Positions 1-9,285 are shown, counted from the stretch's first letter. The stretch is 64,000 nt of DNA from Demequina sp. B12 (GCF_028823635.1 NZ_JAPEHU010000002.1:186001-250000), one strand, 5' to 3'. Numbers and translations: made by a program. The notes: generated by a model from the letters alone, not told the origin.

Positions 1-1788
1 ATCGCGCACATCGACCATGGCAAGTCGACGCTCGCTGATCGCATGCTTGGCATCACCGGTGTGCTCGAGGCACGTTTGCAGAAAGCCCAGTACCTGGACC
101 GGATGGACATTGAGCGCGAACGTGGCATCACCATCAAGTCGCAGGCGGTGCGCATGCCGTGGCAGGTGGGAGACACCCCTTACGCGCTCAACATGATCGA
201 CACCCCTGGCCACGTCGACTTCAGCTACGAAGTATCGCGGTCGCTCGCAGCGTGTGAGGGTGCGATCCTGCTGGTCGATGCGGCGCAGGGTATCGAGGCC
301 CAGACCCTCGCCAACCTGTATTTGGCGATGGAGAACGACCTCACCATCATTCCCGTTCTCAACAAGATCGACCTGCCCTCCGCAGACCCGGACCGCTACG
401 CTGCGGAGCTCGCGCAACTCATTGGTTGCGAGGAGGACGAGGTCTTGCGTGTGTCCGGCAAGACGGGGCTCGGTGTCGAGGCACTTCTTGATCGTGTGGT
501 CCAGGACATTCCGGCCCCCGTGGGTGTTGCTGATGCTCCGACCCGCGCCATGATTTTTGACTCGGTGTACGACACCTACCGTGGCGTCGTGACCTATGTG
601 CGAGTCGTCGACGGCTCGCTCAAGCCACGCGAGAAGATCGCGATGATGTCGACGAACGCGACCCACGATCTGCTCGAGATCGGCGTTATTAGCCCGGAGC
701 CAAAGCCGACCAAGGGCTTGGGCGTGGGCGAGGTGGGCTACCTCATCACCGGCGTGAAAGACGTGCGCTTGTCGAAGGTAGGCGACACCGTCACCCAGGC
801 AAACAACCGTGCCGCGGAGTCGCTCGGTGGATACCGCGACCCCAAGCCCATGGTGTACTCGGGCCTGTTCCCCCTCGATGGCTCTGACTTCCCGGTGCTG
901 CGTGATGCGCTCGACAAGCTCCAGCTCAACGATGCTTCGCTTGTCTATGAGCCCGAAAGCTCAGTCGCTCTAGGCTTTGGCTTCCGCTGTGGATACTTGG
1001 GACTGCTGCACCTTGAGATCGTGCGCGACCGCCTGGAGCGGGAGTTCGGCATCGACCTCATCTCTACTGCCCCGAACGTCGTGTACGAGGTGGAGATGGA
1101 GGACGGCAAGATCGTCACCGTCACCAACCCCTCCGAGTTCCCCGCAGGCAAGATTTCTGAGGTGCGTGAGCCCGTCGTCGAAGCATCGATCCTGGTGCCC
1201 AGCGAGTTCATTGGCACGGTGATGGAACTGTGCCAGGAACGTCGTGGGCAGATGGGCACCATGAACTACCTGTCGGAGACGCGCGTCGAGATGCACTACA
1301 CGCTGCCGTTGGCAGAAGTGGTGTTCGACTTCTTTGACCAACTGAAGTCACGCACGCGTGGCTATGGCTCGCTGGACTATGAACCCGCTGGTGATCAGAG
1401 TGCTGACCTGGTGAAGGTCGACATCCTGCTCCAGGGCGAGGCCGTGGACGCGTTCAGCGCGGTCGTGCACCGAGATGCTGCGTACGCCTATGGCGTCAGC
1501 ATGGTGACGAAGCTCAAGGACCTCATCGACCGCCAGCAGTTTGAGATCCCAGTCCAGGCAGCGATCGGTGCACGCATCATTGCGCGCGAGACCATTCGTG
1601 CCATCCGCAAGGACGTGCTCGCGAAGTGCTACGGCGGTGACATCTCCCGTAAGCGCAAGCTGCTCGAGAAGCAGAAGGCCGGTAAGAAGCGGATGAAGAA
1701 CATCGGCTCTGTTGAGGTCCCGCCGGAGGCTTTCATCGCGGCGCTCAGCACGTCGGACGACGGCTCAGACAAGGGCAAGAAGAAGTAG
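1..1788 (+). CDS. lepA: Elongation factor 4 (LepA), 5'-truncated by window edge
   Basis: Translational GTPase of the EF-G family that acts on stalled or mis-translocated ribosomes. The frame is already open at base 1 and reads [14 protein letters not shown], the P-loop, so only the first residues lie outside the window; the ATG at 43 is internal. Also visible are the switch I motif [16 protein letters not shown] (G3), NKIDLP (G4), and the lysine-rich LepA C-terminal tail ([16 protein letters not shown]). Length and ending are normal for the family. The stop at 1786-1788 is 2 bases before hemW, an arrangement common in bacteria. The identification is secure; the true start cannot be seen. Confidence 0.97.
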   Translation: MAHIDHGKSTLADRMLGITGVLEARLQKAQYLDRMDIERERGITIKSQAVRMPWQVGDTPYALNMIDTPGHVDFSYEVSRSLAACEGAILLVDAAQGIEAQTLANLYLAMENDLTIIPVLNKIDLPSADPDRYAAELAQLIGCEEDEVLRVSGKTGLGVEALLDRVVQDIPAPVGVADAPTRAMIFDSVYDTYRGVVTYVRVVDGSLKPREKIAMMSTNATHDLLEIGVISPEPKPTKGLGVGEVGYLITGVKDVRLSKVGDTVTQANNRAAESLGGYRDPKPMVYSGLFPLDGSDFPVLRDALDKLQLNDASLVYEPESSVALGFGFRCGYLGLLHLEIVRDRLEREFGIDLISTAPNVVYEVEMEDGKIVTVTNPSEFPAGKISEVREPVVEASILVPSEFIGTVMELCQERRGQMGTMNYLSETRVEMHYTLPLAEVVFDFFDQLKSRTRGYGSLDYEPAGDQSADLVKVDILLQGEAVDAFSAVVHRDAAYAYGVSMVTKLKDLIDRQQFEIPVQAAIGARIIARETIRAIRKDVLAKCYGGDISRKRKLLEKQKAGKKRMKNIGSVEVPPEAFIAALSTSDDGSDKGKKK

Positions 1789-1790
1789 CA

Positions 1791-2987
1791 GTGACTCCAG
1801 CGTCACCCGCCCCGAACGCAAACCAGCGCGACTTTGGGGTGTACATTCACGTGCCGTTTTGTGCGGTGCGTTGCGGATACTGCGACTTCAACACGTATGC
1901 GCCGGGCGAGTCCGAGTTCTCCTCCCGTTCGGACTATGTGAGTGCCGCGCTCGCCGAGATGGCCCTGGCCGCGCAGTCCATGGCAGGGGACCGCCGCCCC
2001 GCACGGACCGTGTTCTTTGGCGGCGGTACGCCCACCATGCTTGACGCCGAGGCGCTCGTGGCGTTGCTGACGGGGGTGAAGGAGACCTGGGGTTTGGCCG
2101 CCGATGCGGAGGTCACCACCGAGGCGAACCCGGACTCCGTGACGCGTGAGTCGTTGGCTGCGCTGGCAGCGGCGGGCTTCACCCGGGTGAGTCTGGGGAT
2201 GCAGTCGGCGGTGCCTCATGTGCTTGCCACATTGGAGCGCACACACCAGCCCGAGAACGTCGCGAAGGCGGTGCAATGGGCGCGGGAGGCCGGGCTTGCG
2301 GTCAGTCTTGATCTGATCTATGGCACGCCGGGGGAGACGCTCGCGGATTGGGAAGTTTCGCTCGATGCGGTACTCGCGCTACAGCCAGACCATGTCAGCG
2401 CCTACGCGCTGGTCATTGAGCCCGGTACGCGCATGGGTGGCCAACTGAAGCGAGGCCTGATCCAGGCCGTCGACCTCGACACGCAAGCCGACATGTATGA
2501 GATGGCCGATGCGCGCCTCGCTCAGGCTGGTTACGGCTGGTACGAGGTGTCGAACTGGGCGATCTCGGACGATCAGCGCTGCCGACACAACATGGCGTAC
2601 TGGACGTCGCAGGACTGGTGGGGTGTGGGGCCTGGCGCACATTCGTACCTGGGGCCTCGGGTGGTTGGCGAGGTGCCGGTGAGTGCGGAGCGGTGGTGGA
2701 ATGTGAAACTCCCGCGGGCGTATGCGGCCAGGCTCGATGCTGGCGACAGCCCCGCGGCCGAACGCGAACCGCTCACGCAGGAGGACCTTGACCTGGAGAC
2801 GGTGATGTTGCAGATCCGTTTGCGCGAGGGGATTGCCGTCGCTGACCTTCCTGAGCTCCGTCCGGGGCAGGTGGCGCAACTCATGGCCGATGGGCTTGTT
2901 GACGGACGTGCGGCCTTGGCAGGCCGGCTGGTGTTGACGCTCAAGGGGAGGCTGCTGGCCGATGCCGTGGTGCGTGCGCTGACCTGA
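1791..2987 (+). CDS. hemW: HemW, radical SAM heme chaperone (coproporphyrinogen oxidase-like)
   Basis: Radical SAM protein of the HemN-like group. HemW proteins bind heme and are thought to deliver it to target proteins rather than to oxidise coproporphyrinogen. GTG start 2 bases after the lepA stop. Near the N-terminus is the cluster motif HVPFCAVRCGYC, with C24, C28 and C31 (CX3CX2C) as 4Fe-4S ligands. FFGGGTPTML (glycine-rich SAM motif) and the HemN-type C-terminal region follow. There is no extra fourth cysteine directly after the motif, which fits HemW better than HemN. 398 residues, usual for the family. It may be translationally coupled to lepA. Confidence 0.93.
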   Translation: MTPASPAPNANQRDFGVYIHVPFCAVRCGYCDFNTYAPGESEFSSRSDYVSAALAEMALAAQSMAGDRRPARTVFFGGGTPTMLDAEALVALLTGVKETWGLAADAEVTTEANPDSVTRESLAALAAAGFTRVSLGMQSAVPHVLATLERTHQPENVAKAVQWAREAGLAVSLDLIYGTPGETLADWEVSLDAVLALQPDHVSAYALVIEPGTRMGGQLKRGLIQAVDLDTQADMYEMADARLAQAGYGWYEVSNWAISDDQRCRHNMAYWTSQDWWGVGPGAHSYLGPRVVGEVPVSAERWWNVKLPRAYAARLDAGDSPAAEREPLTQEDLDLETVMLQIRLREGIAVADLPELRPGQVAQLMADGLVDGRAALAGRLVLTLKGRLLADAVVRALT

Positions 2988-3040
2988 GCCCCACGCCTGG
3001 CTGGACTTGTGAGGATGCTGACGCCTTGCGCGGCGTGGCT

Positions 3041-3128
3041 GTTCCGAACTGACGGAAACCCGGTGAGTTGAGGCCCGGGGCGCGGCGTGTCGCGGTGTGC
3101 CTGTGCTGGGCGTCCGTCAGTTCGGAAC
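3041..3128. repeat. Perfect 16-bp inverted repeat between convergent genes
   Basis: GTTCCGAACTGACGGA at 3041-3056 is exactly complementary to TCCGTCAGTTCGGAAC at 3113-3128, separated by 56 bases of very G-rich sequence. The right arm ends 5 bases before the stop codon of the minus-strand DUF4870 gene. It sits between the ends of hemW and that gene, so a bidirectional terminator is possible. The long spacer and lack of a T-run are atypical, and a small mobile repeat is the alternative. Confidence 0.6.
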
Positions 3129-3133
3129 GGGTG

Positions 3134-3613
3134 TTACTTGAAGAAGGGGATGGCGAGGCGAATCCGGTAGTACTCGCCGCTGTTCGACTTCACGCCGGCG
3201 ATGATTGACACCACGATCGAGTAAACCCAGTACGCGGCCCACGCGGGTCCGGTGAGCAGGAAGCCAATGCCGAACGTGATGGCCCCCAACACCACGGCTG
3301 CGACACCCACGATGAGGCCGGTGAGTTGCAGGTTGAGCTGCTGGCGTCCCTGGTGATCGACGAGCGCGCTCCGTTCGCGGAAGATCAGCCAGATCACCAG
3401 TGGGGCGACAAACCCCAAGAAGCTCGCGGAGATGACGACGCCGATGACGGCGGAAATGTGGATGAACATCGACCACATGCGAGCGTCCGACTCGAGCATG
3501 GGCTGGGGTGCCGCGACGGGTGCGGGGCCCGGGTAGTAGCCGCTGTCTGGCGTGGGTGAGCCGGTGGATGCAGGGCTGCCCGGGTGCGGTGGGAGGTGGG
3601 TGTTGTCAGTCAT
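3134..3613 (-). CDS. DUF4870 (Tic20-like) small membrane protein
   Basis: About 159 residues. A short Pro-rich N-terminal tail (MTDNTHLPPHPGSPAS...) is followed by a DUF4870-type membrane domain with three hydrophobic segments and the linking motif VIWLIFRERSALVDHQGRQQLN, of which the core RERSALVDHQGRQ is diagnostic. The ATG at 3613 is chosen because the upstream in-frame extension runs through the terminator hairpin of the neighbouring paralogue. It is a tandem paralogue of the gene at 3713-4189 and is read in the same direction. Function is unknown for the family; Tic20-like folds suggest a membrane component, which is inference only. Confidence 0.85.
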   Translation of the reverse strand: MTDNTHLPPHPGSPASTGSPTPDSGYYPGPAPVAAPQPMLESDARMWSMFIHISAVIGVVISASFLGFVAPLVIWLIFRERSALVDHQGRQQLNLQLTGLIVGVAAVVLGAITFGIGFLLTGPAWAAYWVYSIVVSIIAGVKSNSGEYYRIRLAIPFFK

Positions 3614-3638
3614 ATGTGAAGGCTCGCATAAAAGGGAA

Positions 3639-3674
3639 GGGTCCCGCATCAGCCATGGGGCTGATGCGGGACCC
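3639..3674 (-). terminator. Rho-independent terminator of the upstream DUF4870 gene
   Basis: A perfect 16-bp stem (3639-3654 with 3659-3674) and a 4-base loop. On the minus strand it is followed by TTCCCTTTTATG, a short U-run. It lies between the stop of the 3713-4189 gene and the start of the 3134-3613 gene, so the two paralogues are probably separate transcripts. Confidence 0.8.
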
Positions 3675-3712
3675 TGACATCCCTCGGGTGACGCCTCAGG
3701 GGCGTCTCCGGG

Positions 3713-4189
3713 TTACTTCACGATGCGCCAGTTCAGCGGGTAGCGGTAGTTTTCGTGCTTGTTCGCGGCGATGCCACCGATGATCTGGAACACGAGCGCG
3801 CCGATCCAGACCACGGGGTACAACACTGAGCCGATGCCGAATGTGACGACGGCAAGGATGCTGACGCCGACGTATGCGATAGCGACGAGGATGTTGAAGT
3901 TCAGCGCTTCCTTGCCCTGGTCGTTGAGGTAGGCGCTGCGTTCGCGGTAGATCAACCAGAAAATGAGCGGGCCGAACAGGCCGATCAAGATTGCTGACAG
4001 GTGGGTCAGTAGACCCATGGTGCGTTCGTCTGCCTCACTGACGGGCTGTGGCGCGGCGTACTGGGGCTGCTGGTACTGGCCCTGGGGTGCCTGCTGGTTT
4101 GGCTGGCCTTGCGGCTGCTGAGGCTGCTGAGGCTGCTGAGGCTGCTGTGGGTCCTGCGGGGGAGGAGGCGTTGCGTTGTTCTCAGTCAT
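3713..4189 (-). CDS. DUF4870 membrane protein with Gln/Pro repeat tail
   Basis: 158 residues. The first about 60 residues are a low-complexity Pro/Gln tail made of repeated QQP units. The DUF4870 membrane domain follows, with LTHLSAILIGLFGPLIFW and the loop RERSAYLNDQGKEALNFN. It is a paralogue of the gene at 3134-3613. The tail is encoded by a perfect short tandem DNA repeat (4113-4148), so its length may vary between strains. ATG start at 4189. No partner or function can be read from the sequence; a membrane protein with a disordered cytoplasmic tail is the safe description. Confidence 0.86.
   Translation of the reverse strand: MTENNATPPPPQDPQQPQQPQQPQQPQGQPNQQAPQGQYQQPQYAAPQPVSEADERTMGLLTHLSAILIGLFGPLIFWLIYRERSAYLNDQGKEALNFNILVAIAYVGVSILAVVTFGIGSVLYPVVWIGALVFQIIGGIAANKHENYRYPLNWRIVK
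4113..4148. repeat. 9-bp tandem repeat (4 units) in the DUF4870 tail
   Basis: GGCTGCTGA occurs three times back to back, followed by a fourth unit ending in T. On the minus strand it encodes Gln-Gln-Pro-type units. The unit is a multiple of three, so slippage would change tail length without a frameshift. Confidence 0.85.
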
Positions 4190-4418
4190 GCTGTTTCACC
4201 ACTTTGATGTAGGAGTGCTGGGCCATCGACGTGGAGTCTGACGCCGGGGATCTGATGACGCAAGTGACATCTCTCCCTCAGCGCACTCGACGCCTTCCGC
4301 GTGCATGGGTCTTCATCTCAATCTGACCGCATGCACAGGAATACTCCCAACCTATCGCAACCAGGGCAGATGCGCGAGGTTGAGCCACTTGGCTGTGGAT
4401 GGGGGGTGCGCGTTAGAA

Positions 4419-4445
4419 TTAGCACTCGAACGTTGTGAGTGCTAG
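4419..4445. promoter_or_regulatory. CIRCE element (HrcA operator)
   Basis: TTAGCACTC-N9-GAGTGCTAG matches the CIRCE consensus (TTAGCACTC-N9-GAGTGCTAA) at all but the last base. It begins at the last base of a good -10 box, TAGAAT at 4414-4419, and precedes hrcA by 35 bases. HrcA binding there would block the promoter, so hrcA-dnaJ is probably autoregulated and heat-induced. The 291 bases between 4190 and 4480 hold this promoter and no other gene I can see. Confidence 0.93.
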
Positions 4446-4480
4446 AGCGGGGCCATGAGGCCCAGCGCAAGGAGGACCCG

Positions 4481-5497
4481 GTGAGTGAAGACCGTCGCCG
4501 CGCGGTACTCCACGCCATCGTCGAAGGATATGTGTCCACCTCGGAGCCGGTGGGCTCAAAGGCGTTGGCGGACACCGCGCATTTGGGTGTGTCATCGGCC
4601 ACCATCCGCAATGACATGGCCGCGTTGGAAGAGGAAGGGCTGATCGCCCAGCCGCACACCAGTGCCGGTCGCATTCCCACTGATGCGGGATATCGCCGGT
4701 TCGTGGACCATGTGGCGAGCGCAGCATTGCAGGCACCACATAAGCGAGCCATCACCACGTTCTTGTCGGACGCTGTCGACTTGAATGATGTGGTGGAGCG
4801 CTCGGTTCGGTTGCTGAGTCAACTGACGCGTCAGGTTGCGGTGGTGCAGTATCCGTCTCCGCGGGAGTCGCAGGTGCGGCGTGTGGAGTTGGTGCGTATT
4901 GGTGTCGACCGTGCGTTGGTGGTGGTGGTGTCGGCCGATGCTCGGGTTGAGCAGTCGACGGTGACGTTGGGTCGCGATGTCACGGAAGTGGAGTTCGAGG
5001 ACGCCGCTCGCGCCATCAATGAGGTGACGGTGGGGCGGACACCTACGACGCTTGCGCCGGCGCTTGAGGTGTGGCTTCAGCGTGATCGCCAGCATGAGTG
5101 GGCGGCTCCAGTCGTGGAGGCCGTGATTACGGGAGCCCGCGGCGGCACGGTGGAACGTGTCGTGTTCGCTGGTGCTTCGAACCTGACTCGCGCGGCAAAC
5201 GACTTTGAGACGGACGCGATTGGGCCTGTGCTCGACGCGCTTGAGGAACAAGTCGTGCTGTTGCGGTTGTTGCATGAAATGGCGGCCGAGGGTCGCGACG
5301 TGAGTGTGCGCATTGGTGCCGAGAACGGGGAGGATGCCTTCTCTCGGACATCGATCGTGGCGGCGGGCTATGGAGGCAGCGGTGACGCCGTGTCACTGCT
5401 GGGTGCCCTAGGCCCGACGCGAATGGACTACCCAGGGACGATGGCCGCGGTGCGTGCCGTCGCCCGCTACCTGTCAAGAATCGTGGAGACTGAGTGA
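4481..5497 (+). CDS. hrcA: HrcA heat-shock repressor
   Basis: Winged-helix repressor that binds CIRCE and controls chaperone genes. 338 residues. The N-terminal HTH reads SEPVGSKALADTAHLGVSSA and is followed by TIRNDMAALEEEGLI, characteristic of HrcA. The GTG at 4481 is chosen because AAGGAGG (4469-4475) lies 5 bases upstream; an earlier in-frame GTG at 4439 falls inside the CIRCE element. It overlaps dnaJ by 4 bases (GTGA), so the two are co-translated. A CIRCE copy directly upstream shows autoregulation. Confidence 0.96.
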   Translation: MSEDRRRAVLHAIVEGYVSTSEPVGSKALADTAHLGVSSATIRNDMAALEEEGLIAQPHTSAGRIPTDAGYRRFVDHVASAALQAPHKRAITTFLSDAVDLNDVVERSVRLLSQLTRQVAVVQYPSPRESQVRRVELVRIGVDRALVVVVSADARVEQSTVTLGRDVTEVEFEDAARAINEVTVGRTPTTLAPALEVWLQRDRQHEWAAPVVEAVITGARGGTVERVVFAGASNLTRAANDFETDAIGPVLDALEEQVVLLRLLHEMAAEGRDVSVRIGAENGEDAFSRTSIVAAGYGGSGDAVSLLGALGPTRMDYPGTMAAVRAVARYLSRIVETE

Positions 5498-6633
5498 ACG
5501 ACTATTACGGAACGCTGGGCGTGGAACGCAACGCGTCCGAAGCAGAGATCAAGAAGGCCTACCGCAAGCTTGCGCGCGAGTTGCACCCTGACGTCGCGGG
5601 GCCCGAGGGCGAAGAGCGCTTCAAGGAAGTTGCTGCCGCCTATGAGGTGCTCGGCAACTCGGACAAGCGCGCCCAGTATGACCGCGGTGTCGATCCGCGC
5701 GGAAGCCGTTCCGGTGCGCAGGGTGGGCCGCAGGGCTTCGGTTTCGAGGACATCTTCGAGCAGTTCTTTGGTGGCGGTGGAAGCCCGTTCGGCGGCCAGC
5801 AGCAGCGTGGTCCTGCATCGCGGACCCAGCGTGGCGGTGACACCTTGGTGCAGGCCACTATTGACCTCAAGGAAGCAGTGTTCGGTGTGTCTCGGGAGAT
5901 CCAGGTGGATCTGGCCGATGTCTGCGAGACGTGCCACGGATCGTGCTGTGCTCCCGGCTCTCAGCCTCAGCAGTGCCGTCAGTGCAACGGCGCCGGCATG
6001 GTGCAGCGGATGGCGCGTTCGCTTCTGGGCAACGTGATGACGACCTCGCCGTGCCCCGCGTGCGGCGGCTACGGCACCATCATCGAGAAGCCCTGCGGTG
6101 ACTGCTCGGGGCAGGGTCGCACGCATTCACGCCACACGGTGAAGGTTGACATCCCCGCCGGTGTCGAGACAGGCACTCGGATTCGCTTGTCTGGGCGTGG
6201 GGATGCGGGTGTTGCAGGCGGGCCCAAGGGTGACCTGTACGTCGAGATTCGTGAGAAGCAGCACGACGTGTTCGAACGCCGAGGTGACGATCTGCACTGC
6301 ACCCTGGAGGTGCCCATGACTGCTGCGGCGTTGGGCGCTCAGATGGACGTGGACACATTTGATGGGCCTCAGCCTGTCGAGATTCGCCAGGGCACCCATG
6401 CGGGCAGCACCGTCAAACTCAAGGGCTTGGGCGTGGGGCGTCTGCAACGGGCAGGCCGTGGAGACCTGCATGTCCACCTGGACGTGCACACCCCCACGGA
6501 CCTCAGCGATGAGCAGACTGACTTGTTGCGTCAGCTTGCCGCATTGCGTGGTGAGGAGATGCCTGAGGCGACCTTGGCCCCTCTAGGTGGCGGAGTGTTC
6601 TCCCGCCTGCGCGGTCACTTCAAGGGACGCTGA
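5494..6633 (+). CDS. dnaJ: DnaJ co-chaperone (type I, hrcA-linked DnaJ2)
   Basis: Hsp40 that stimulates DnaK ATPase and delivers unfolded substrates. 379 residues. The J domain has HPD (ARELHPDVAG), followed by a Gly/Phe linker, then four CxxCxGxG-like zinc repeats: CETCHGSC, CRQCNGAG, CPACGGYG and CGDCSGQG. The first repeat has Cys in place of the last Gly. The two beta-barrel C-terminal domains follow. The pairing hrcA-dnaJ without dnaK or grpE alongside is the usual actinobacterial dnaJ2 locus. GTG start overlapping the hrcA stop. Confidence 0.96.
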   Translation: MNDYYGTLGVERNASEAEIKKAYRKLARELHPDVAGPEGEERFKEVAAAYEVLGNSDKRAQYDRGVDPRGSRSGAQGGPQGFGFEDIFEQFFGGGGSPFGGQQQRGPASRTQRGGDTLVQATIDLKEAVFGVSREIQVDLADVCETCHGSCCAPGSQPQQCRQCNGAGMVQRMARSLLGNVMTTSPCPACGGYGTIIEKPCGDCSGQGRTHSRHTVKVDIPAGVETGTRIRLSGRGDAGVAGGPKGDLYVEIREKQHDVFERRGDDLHCTLEVPMTAAALGAQMDVDTFDGPQPVEIRQGTHAGSTVKLKGLGVGRLQRAGRGDLHVHLDVHTPTDLSDEQTDLLRQLAALRGEEMPEATLAPLGGGVFSRLRGHFKGR

Positions 6634-6638
6634 ACCGT

Positions 6639-7430
6639 ATGAGTGCCCCGGTGTTCGTCAACCCACAGCTGGCTGCGGCGACCGTGGGGTCGGTCGTGGC
6701 GGTGACAGGCGCAGAGGCACGGCATGCAGTGACGGTTCAGCGCCGTGAGTGCGGCGAGCGAGTCGACGTCGTGAACGGTGCCGGGCTGCGCGCCTCGGGT
6801 GTGATCGTTTCTGCCGCTGGCGACCTGATGGAGATCAAGGTCGATGCGGTCTCGACTGACAGTGACGCGCCAGTGACGCTCGTCCAGGCCCTGGCAAAGG
6901 GCGGTCGTGACGAACAGGCGGTCGAGTCCGCCATCGAGTTGGGTGCCACCGGCATCGTGCCGTGGAGCGCCCAGCGGTCGATTGTCCAGTGGCGCGGTCC
7001 CAAGGCGGATAAGGGCCGGGCCAAATGGGAGTCGGTCGTGATGGCGGCTACCAAACAGTCTCGGCGAGCACTGATCGCCCCCGTCGCCAACGTGATGTCG
7101 ACCAAGGAACTTGCGTCCCGCATCGGGCAAAAAGTCGAGGCCGGCACGCTCGTTCTCGTGCTCCATGAAGATGGTGACACCGCGCTCACCGACTTCACCG
7201 ATGTGCCGCTGGACCGTGACGTGTGGCTCGTCGTGGGGCCCGAGGGCGGGATCGCTCCCGAGGAACGCGAGGCCTTTGAAGAGGCCGGAGCCCGCACTGT
7301 TGTGCTCGGACCCCATGTCCTGCGCGCCTCCAGTGCCGGTCCGGCCGCTATGGCGGCGCTCGCGGCAGTGAGGGGGGCGTGGAGCCGTGGAAGCCAGGCA
7401 GACGCAGGGACGACCGGGGGCCTACGCTAG
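6639..7430 (+). CDS. rsmE: RsmE, 16S rRNA (uracil1498-N3)-methyltransferase
   Basis: SPOUT-class methyltransferase that methylates U1498 in helix 44 of 16S rRNA. 263 residues. The N-terminal PUA-like part contains GAEARHAVTVQRRECGE. The knot region carries LVVGPEGGIAPEE and LGPHVLRASSAG, the SAM-binding loops typical of RsmE. ATG start 5 bases after the dnaJ stop. Position after dnaJ is common in Actinobacteria and Firmicutes. Its last codons carry the probable -10 box of the next gene. Confidence 0.94.
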   Translation: MSAPVFVNPQLAAATVGSVVAVTGAEARHAVTVQRRECGERVDVVNGAGLRASGVIVSAAGDLMEIKVDAVSTDSDAPVTLVQALAKGGRDEQAVESAIELGATGIVPWSAQRSIVQWRGPKADKGRAKWESVVMAATKQSRRALIAPVANVMSTKELASRIGQKVEAGTLVLVLHEDGDTALTDFTDVPLDRDVWLVVGPEGGIAPEEREAFEEAGARTVVLGPHVLRASSAGPAAMAALAAVRGAWSRGSQADAGTTGGLR

Positions 7431-7434
7431 GTCT

Positions 7435-7776
7435 ATGAGTGAGGACTGTCTGTTCTGCAAGATCATCGACGGAGACATCCCCGCGACCAAGGTGCTCGAA
7501 AATGAGCATGTGGTCGCCTTCCGCGACATTGCCCCCAAAGCCCCTGTGCACGTGTTGGTGATTCCCCGCACCCACGTCAAGGATGTGGCGGCGGCTGCAG
7601 CGGAGGTTCCCCAGGAACTGGCGGCGATGGCGCTCGCGGCGCAGGAGATTGCGGATGCCGAGTGTGGCGGCGAGTTCCGTTGGGTGTTCAACACTGGAGC
7701 GAGTGCCGGCCAGTCGGTCTTTCACGTGCACGGCCATGTTCTTGGCGGAACTGAGTTGGAATGGAACCCTGCGTGA
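7435..7776 (+). CDS. HIT family protein (histidine triad nucleotide hydrolase)
   Basis: 113-residue HINT-type protein: SEDCLFCKIIDGDIPATKV at the N-terminus and the catalytic triad FHVHGHVLGG near residues 97-101. Such enzymes hydrolyse nucleoside phosphoramidates, but the physiological substrate is not known. The ATG at 7435 is preceded by TACGCT at 7423-7428 with a 6-base gap, the pattern of an actinobacterial leaderless promoter, so it may have its own transcript although it lies 4 bases after rsmE. It overlaps phoH by 4 bases. Confidence 0.93.
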   Translation: MSEDCLFCKIIDGDIPATKVLENEHVVAFRDIAPKAPVHVLVIPRTHVKDVAAAAAEVPQELAAMALAAQEIADAECGGEFRWVFNTGASAGQSVFHVHGHVLGGTELEWNPA

Positions 7777-8831
7777 CACCACAGCGAGTAGTCGTCATTG
7801 AAGACGCGGAACGCATGCCGGAACTCATGGGGAGTGCGGATGCGGTGATGAAGGAGATCGAGCGCGCACATCCCGATGTGGATATCCATGTCCGCGGCAA
7901 CCGCATCACGTTCACGGGGGATGAGGTTCAGGTTGCGGCAGCAGCGACGGCAGTCGAGGAACTACGGTCCGTCATGGCGGCGGGAGTGCCGCTGACTCCC
8001 GAGGTTGCGCGTGAGTCGGTGCGGATGCTGGCGGCCGCGCGGGGCGTTGCGGCGGCGGCAGCCGATGCTGGGGCCGGGCCGGACGCACATGCGCCACAGA
8101 GTCCGGTGAGCGTGTTGAGCCGGTCGATCCTCTCTACTCGGGGACGCACCATTCGGCCCAAGACTCAGGGGCAGGCGGAGTATGTGAGTGCCATTGAGTC
8201 TCACACGGTGACCTTTGGCATCGGCCCTGCAGGAACAGGAAAGACGTATCTGGCGATGGCTCAGGCCGTCGCAGCTCTTCAAGCAAAGAAAGTCAATCGC
8301 ATTGTGTTGACGCGCCCGGCCGTCGAGGCGGGAGAACGACTCGGGTTCCTGCCGGGTTCGCTCAACGACAAGATTGACCCGTACCTGCGCCCGCTCTACG
8401 ACGCTCTGCACGACATGGTTGACCCGGAGTCCATTCCTCGCCTCATGGAGGCAGGCACCATCGAAGTCGCACCGCTGGCTTACATGCGCGGGCGCACGCT
8501 CAACGATGCGTTCGTCATTCTTGATGAGGCACAGAACACTACGCGCGAGCAGATGAAGATGTTCCTGACGCGTTTGGGTTTTGGCACCACGATGGTTGTG
8601 ACCGGTGACGTGACGCAGGTGGACCTCCCCGGTGGAACCCAGTCGGGCTTGCGCGCCTCGCGCGAGATTTTGGACGGTGTCGAGGACATCGCTTTTTGCG
8701 AGTTGGGCGCCCAGGACGTGGTGCGACACCGTTTGGTGTCAGAGATTGTGACCGCTTACGCCAAGGCCGACGAGTCGCGCGCTCCGCGTGGCGGGGGCCA
8801 GCAACGACGCTTCAAGGAGGGCGACCGTTGA
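7773..8831 (+). CDS. phoH: PhoH-like ATPase
   Basis: P-loop NTPase of the PhoH family, often found with ybeY and era and linked to RNA processing. About 352 residues. Walker A GPAGTGKTYLA (near residue 152) and Walker B FVILDEAQN (near residue 250); the PhoH signature AYMRGRTLNDAF lies just upstream. The GTG at 7773 overlaps the HIT stop (GTGA); an ATG at 7761 is the alternative. It reads on into ybeY with a 4-base overlap, which supports a joint RNA-maturation role, inferred from context. Confidence 0.94.
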   Translation: MTPQRVVVIEDAERMPELMGSADAVMKEIERAHPDVDIHVRGNRITFTGDEVQVAAAATAVEELRSVMAAGVPLTPEVARESVRMLAAARGVAAAAADAGAGPDAHAPQSPVSVLSRSILSTRGRTIRPKTQGQAEYVSAIESHTVTFGIGPAGTGKTYLAMAQAVAALQAKKVNRIVLTRPAVEAGERLGFLPGSLNDKIDPYLRPLYDALHDMVDPESIPRLMEAGTIEVAPLAYMRGRTLNDAFVILDEAQNTTREQMKMFLTRLGFGTTMVVTGDVTQVDLPGGTQSGLRASREILDGVEDIAFCELGAQDVVRHRLVSEIVTAYAKADESRAPRGGGQQRRFKEGDR

Positions 8832-9280
8832 TCGACGTCAATAACGAGACGGATTATGAGGTCGACGAGATCGAGTTCTCCGAGCTCGCGACCTACGTGT
8901 TGCGGGAGATGCACGTCGCCGACGGTGCCGAGCTCGCCATCATGTTCGTGGATGAGCCTGCCATGGAGCAGCTGCACATTCAGTGGATGGATGAGCCCGG
9001 CCCCACAGATGTTCTCAGTTTCCCCATGGACGAGTTGCGTCCGGGTACCCCGGATGAGCCCACGCCCGCGGGGCTCCTGGGAGACATTGTGGTGTGCCCC
9101 ACGGTCGCGGAACGTCAGGCTGTGACCGCCGGACATTCGCCGGCCGAGGAAATGCTGCTGCTCACGACTCACGGCATCCTGCACCTCTTGGGTTACGACC
9201 ATGTGGAGCCCGAAGAGGAGAAGGAGATGTTTGCTTTGCAGCGCCGTCTCCTGCTGACCTTCTTGGCTGAGCGCGGATAG
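8828..9280 (+). CDS. ybeY: YbeY endoribonuclease
   Basis: Zinc-dependent single-strand endoribonuclease involved in 16S rRNA 3'-end maturation and ribosome quality control. 150 residues, with metal motif HGILHLLGYDH (about 116-126) and the upstream LGDIVV strand. The start is a TTG that overlaps the phoH stop, placed 7 bases after AAGGAGG (8814-8820); no better start exists nearby. It lies within the conserved phoH-ybeY-corC-era string. Confidence 0.96.
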   Translation: MIDVNNETDYEVDEIEFSELATYVLREMHVADGAELAIMFVDEPAMEQLHIQWMDEPGPTDVLSFPMDELRPGTPDEPTPAGLLGDIVVCPTVAERQAVTAGHSPAEEMLLLTTHGILHLLGYDHVEPEEEKEMFALQRRLLLTFLAERG

Positions 9281-9285
9281 GCGCC

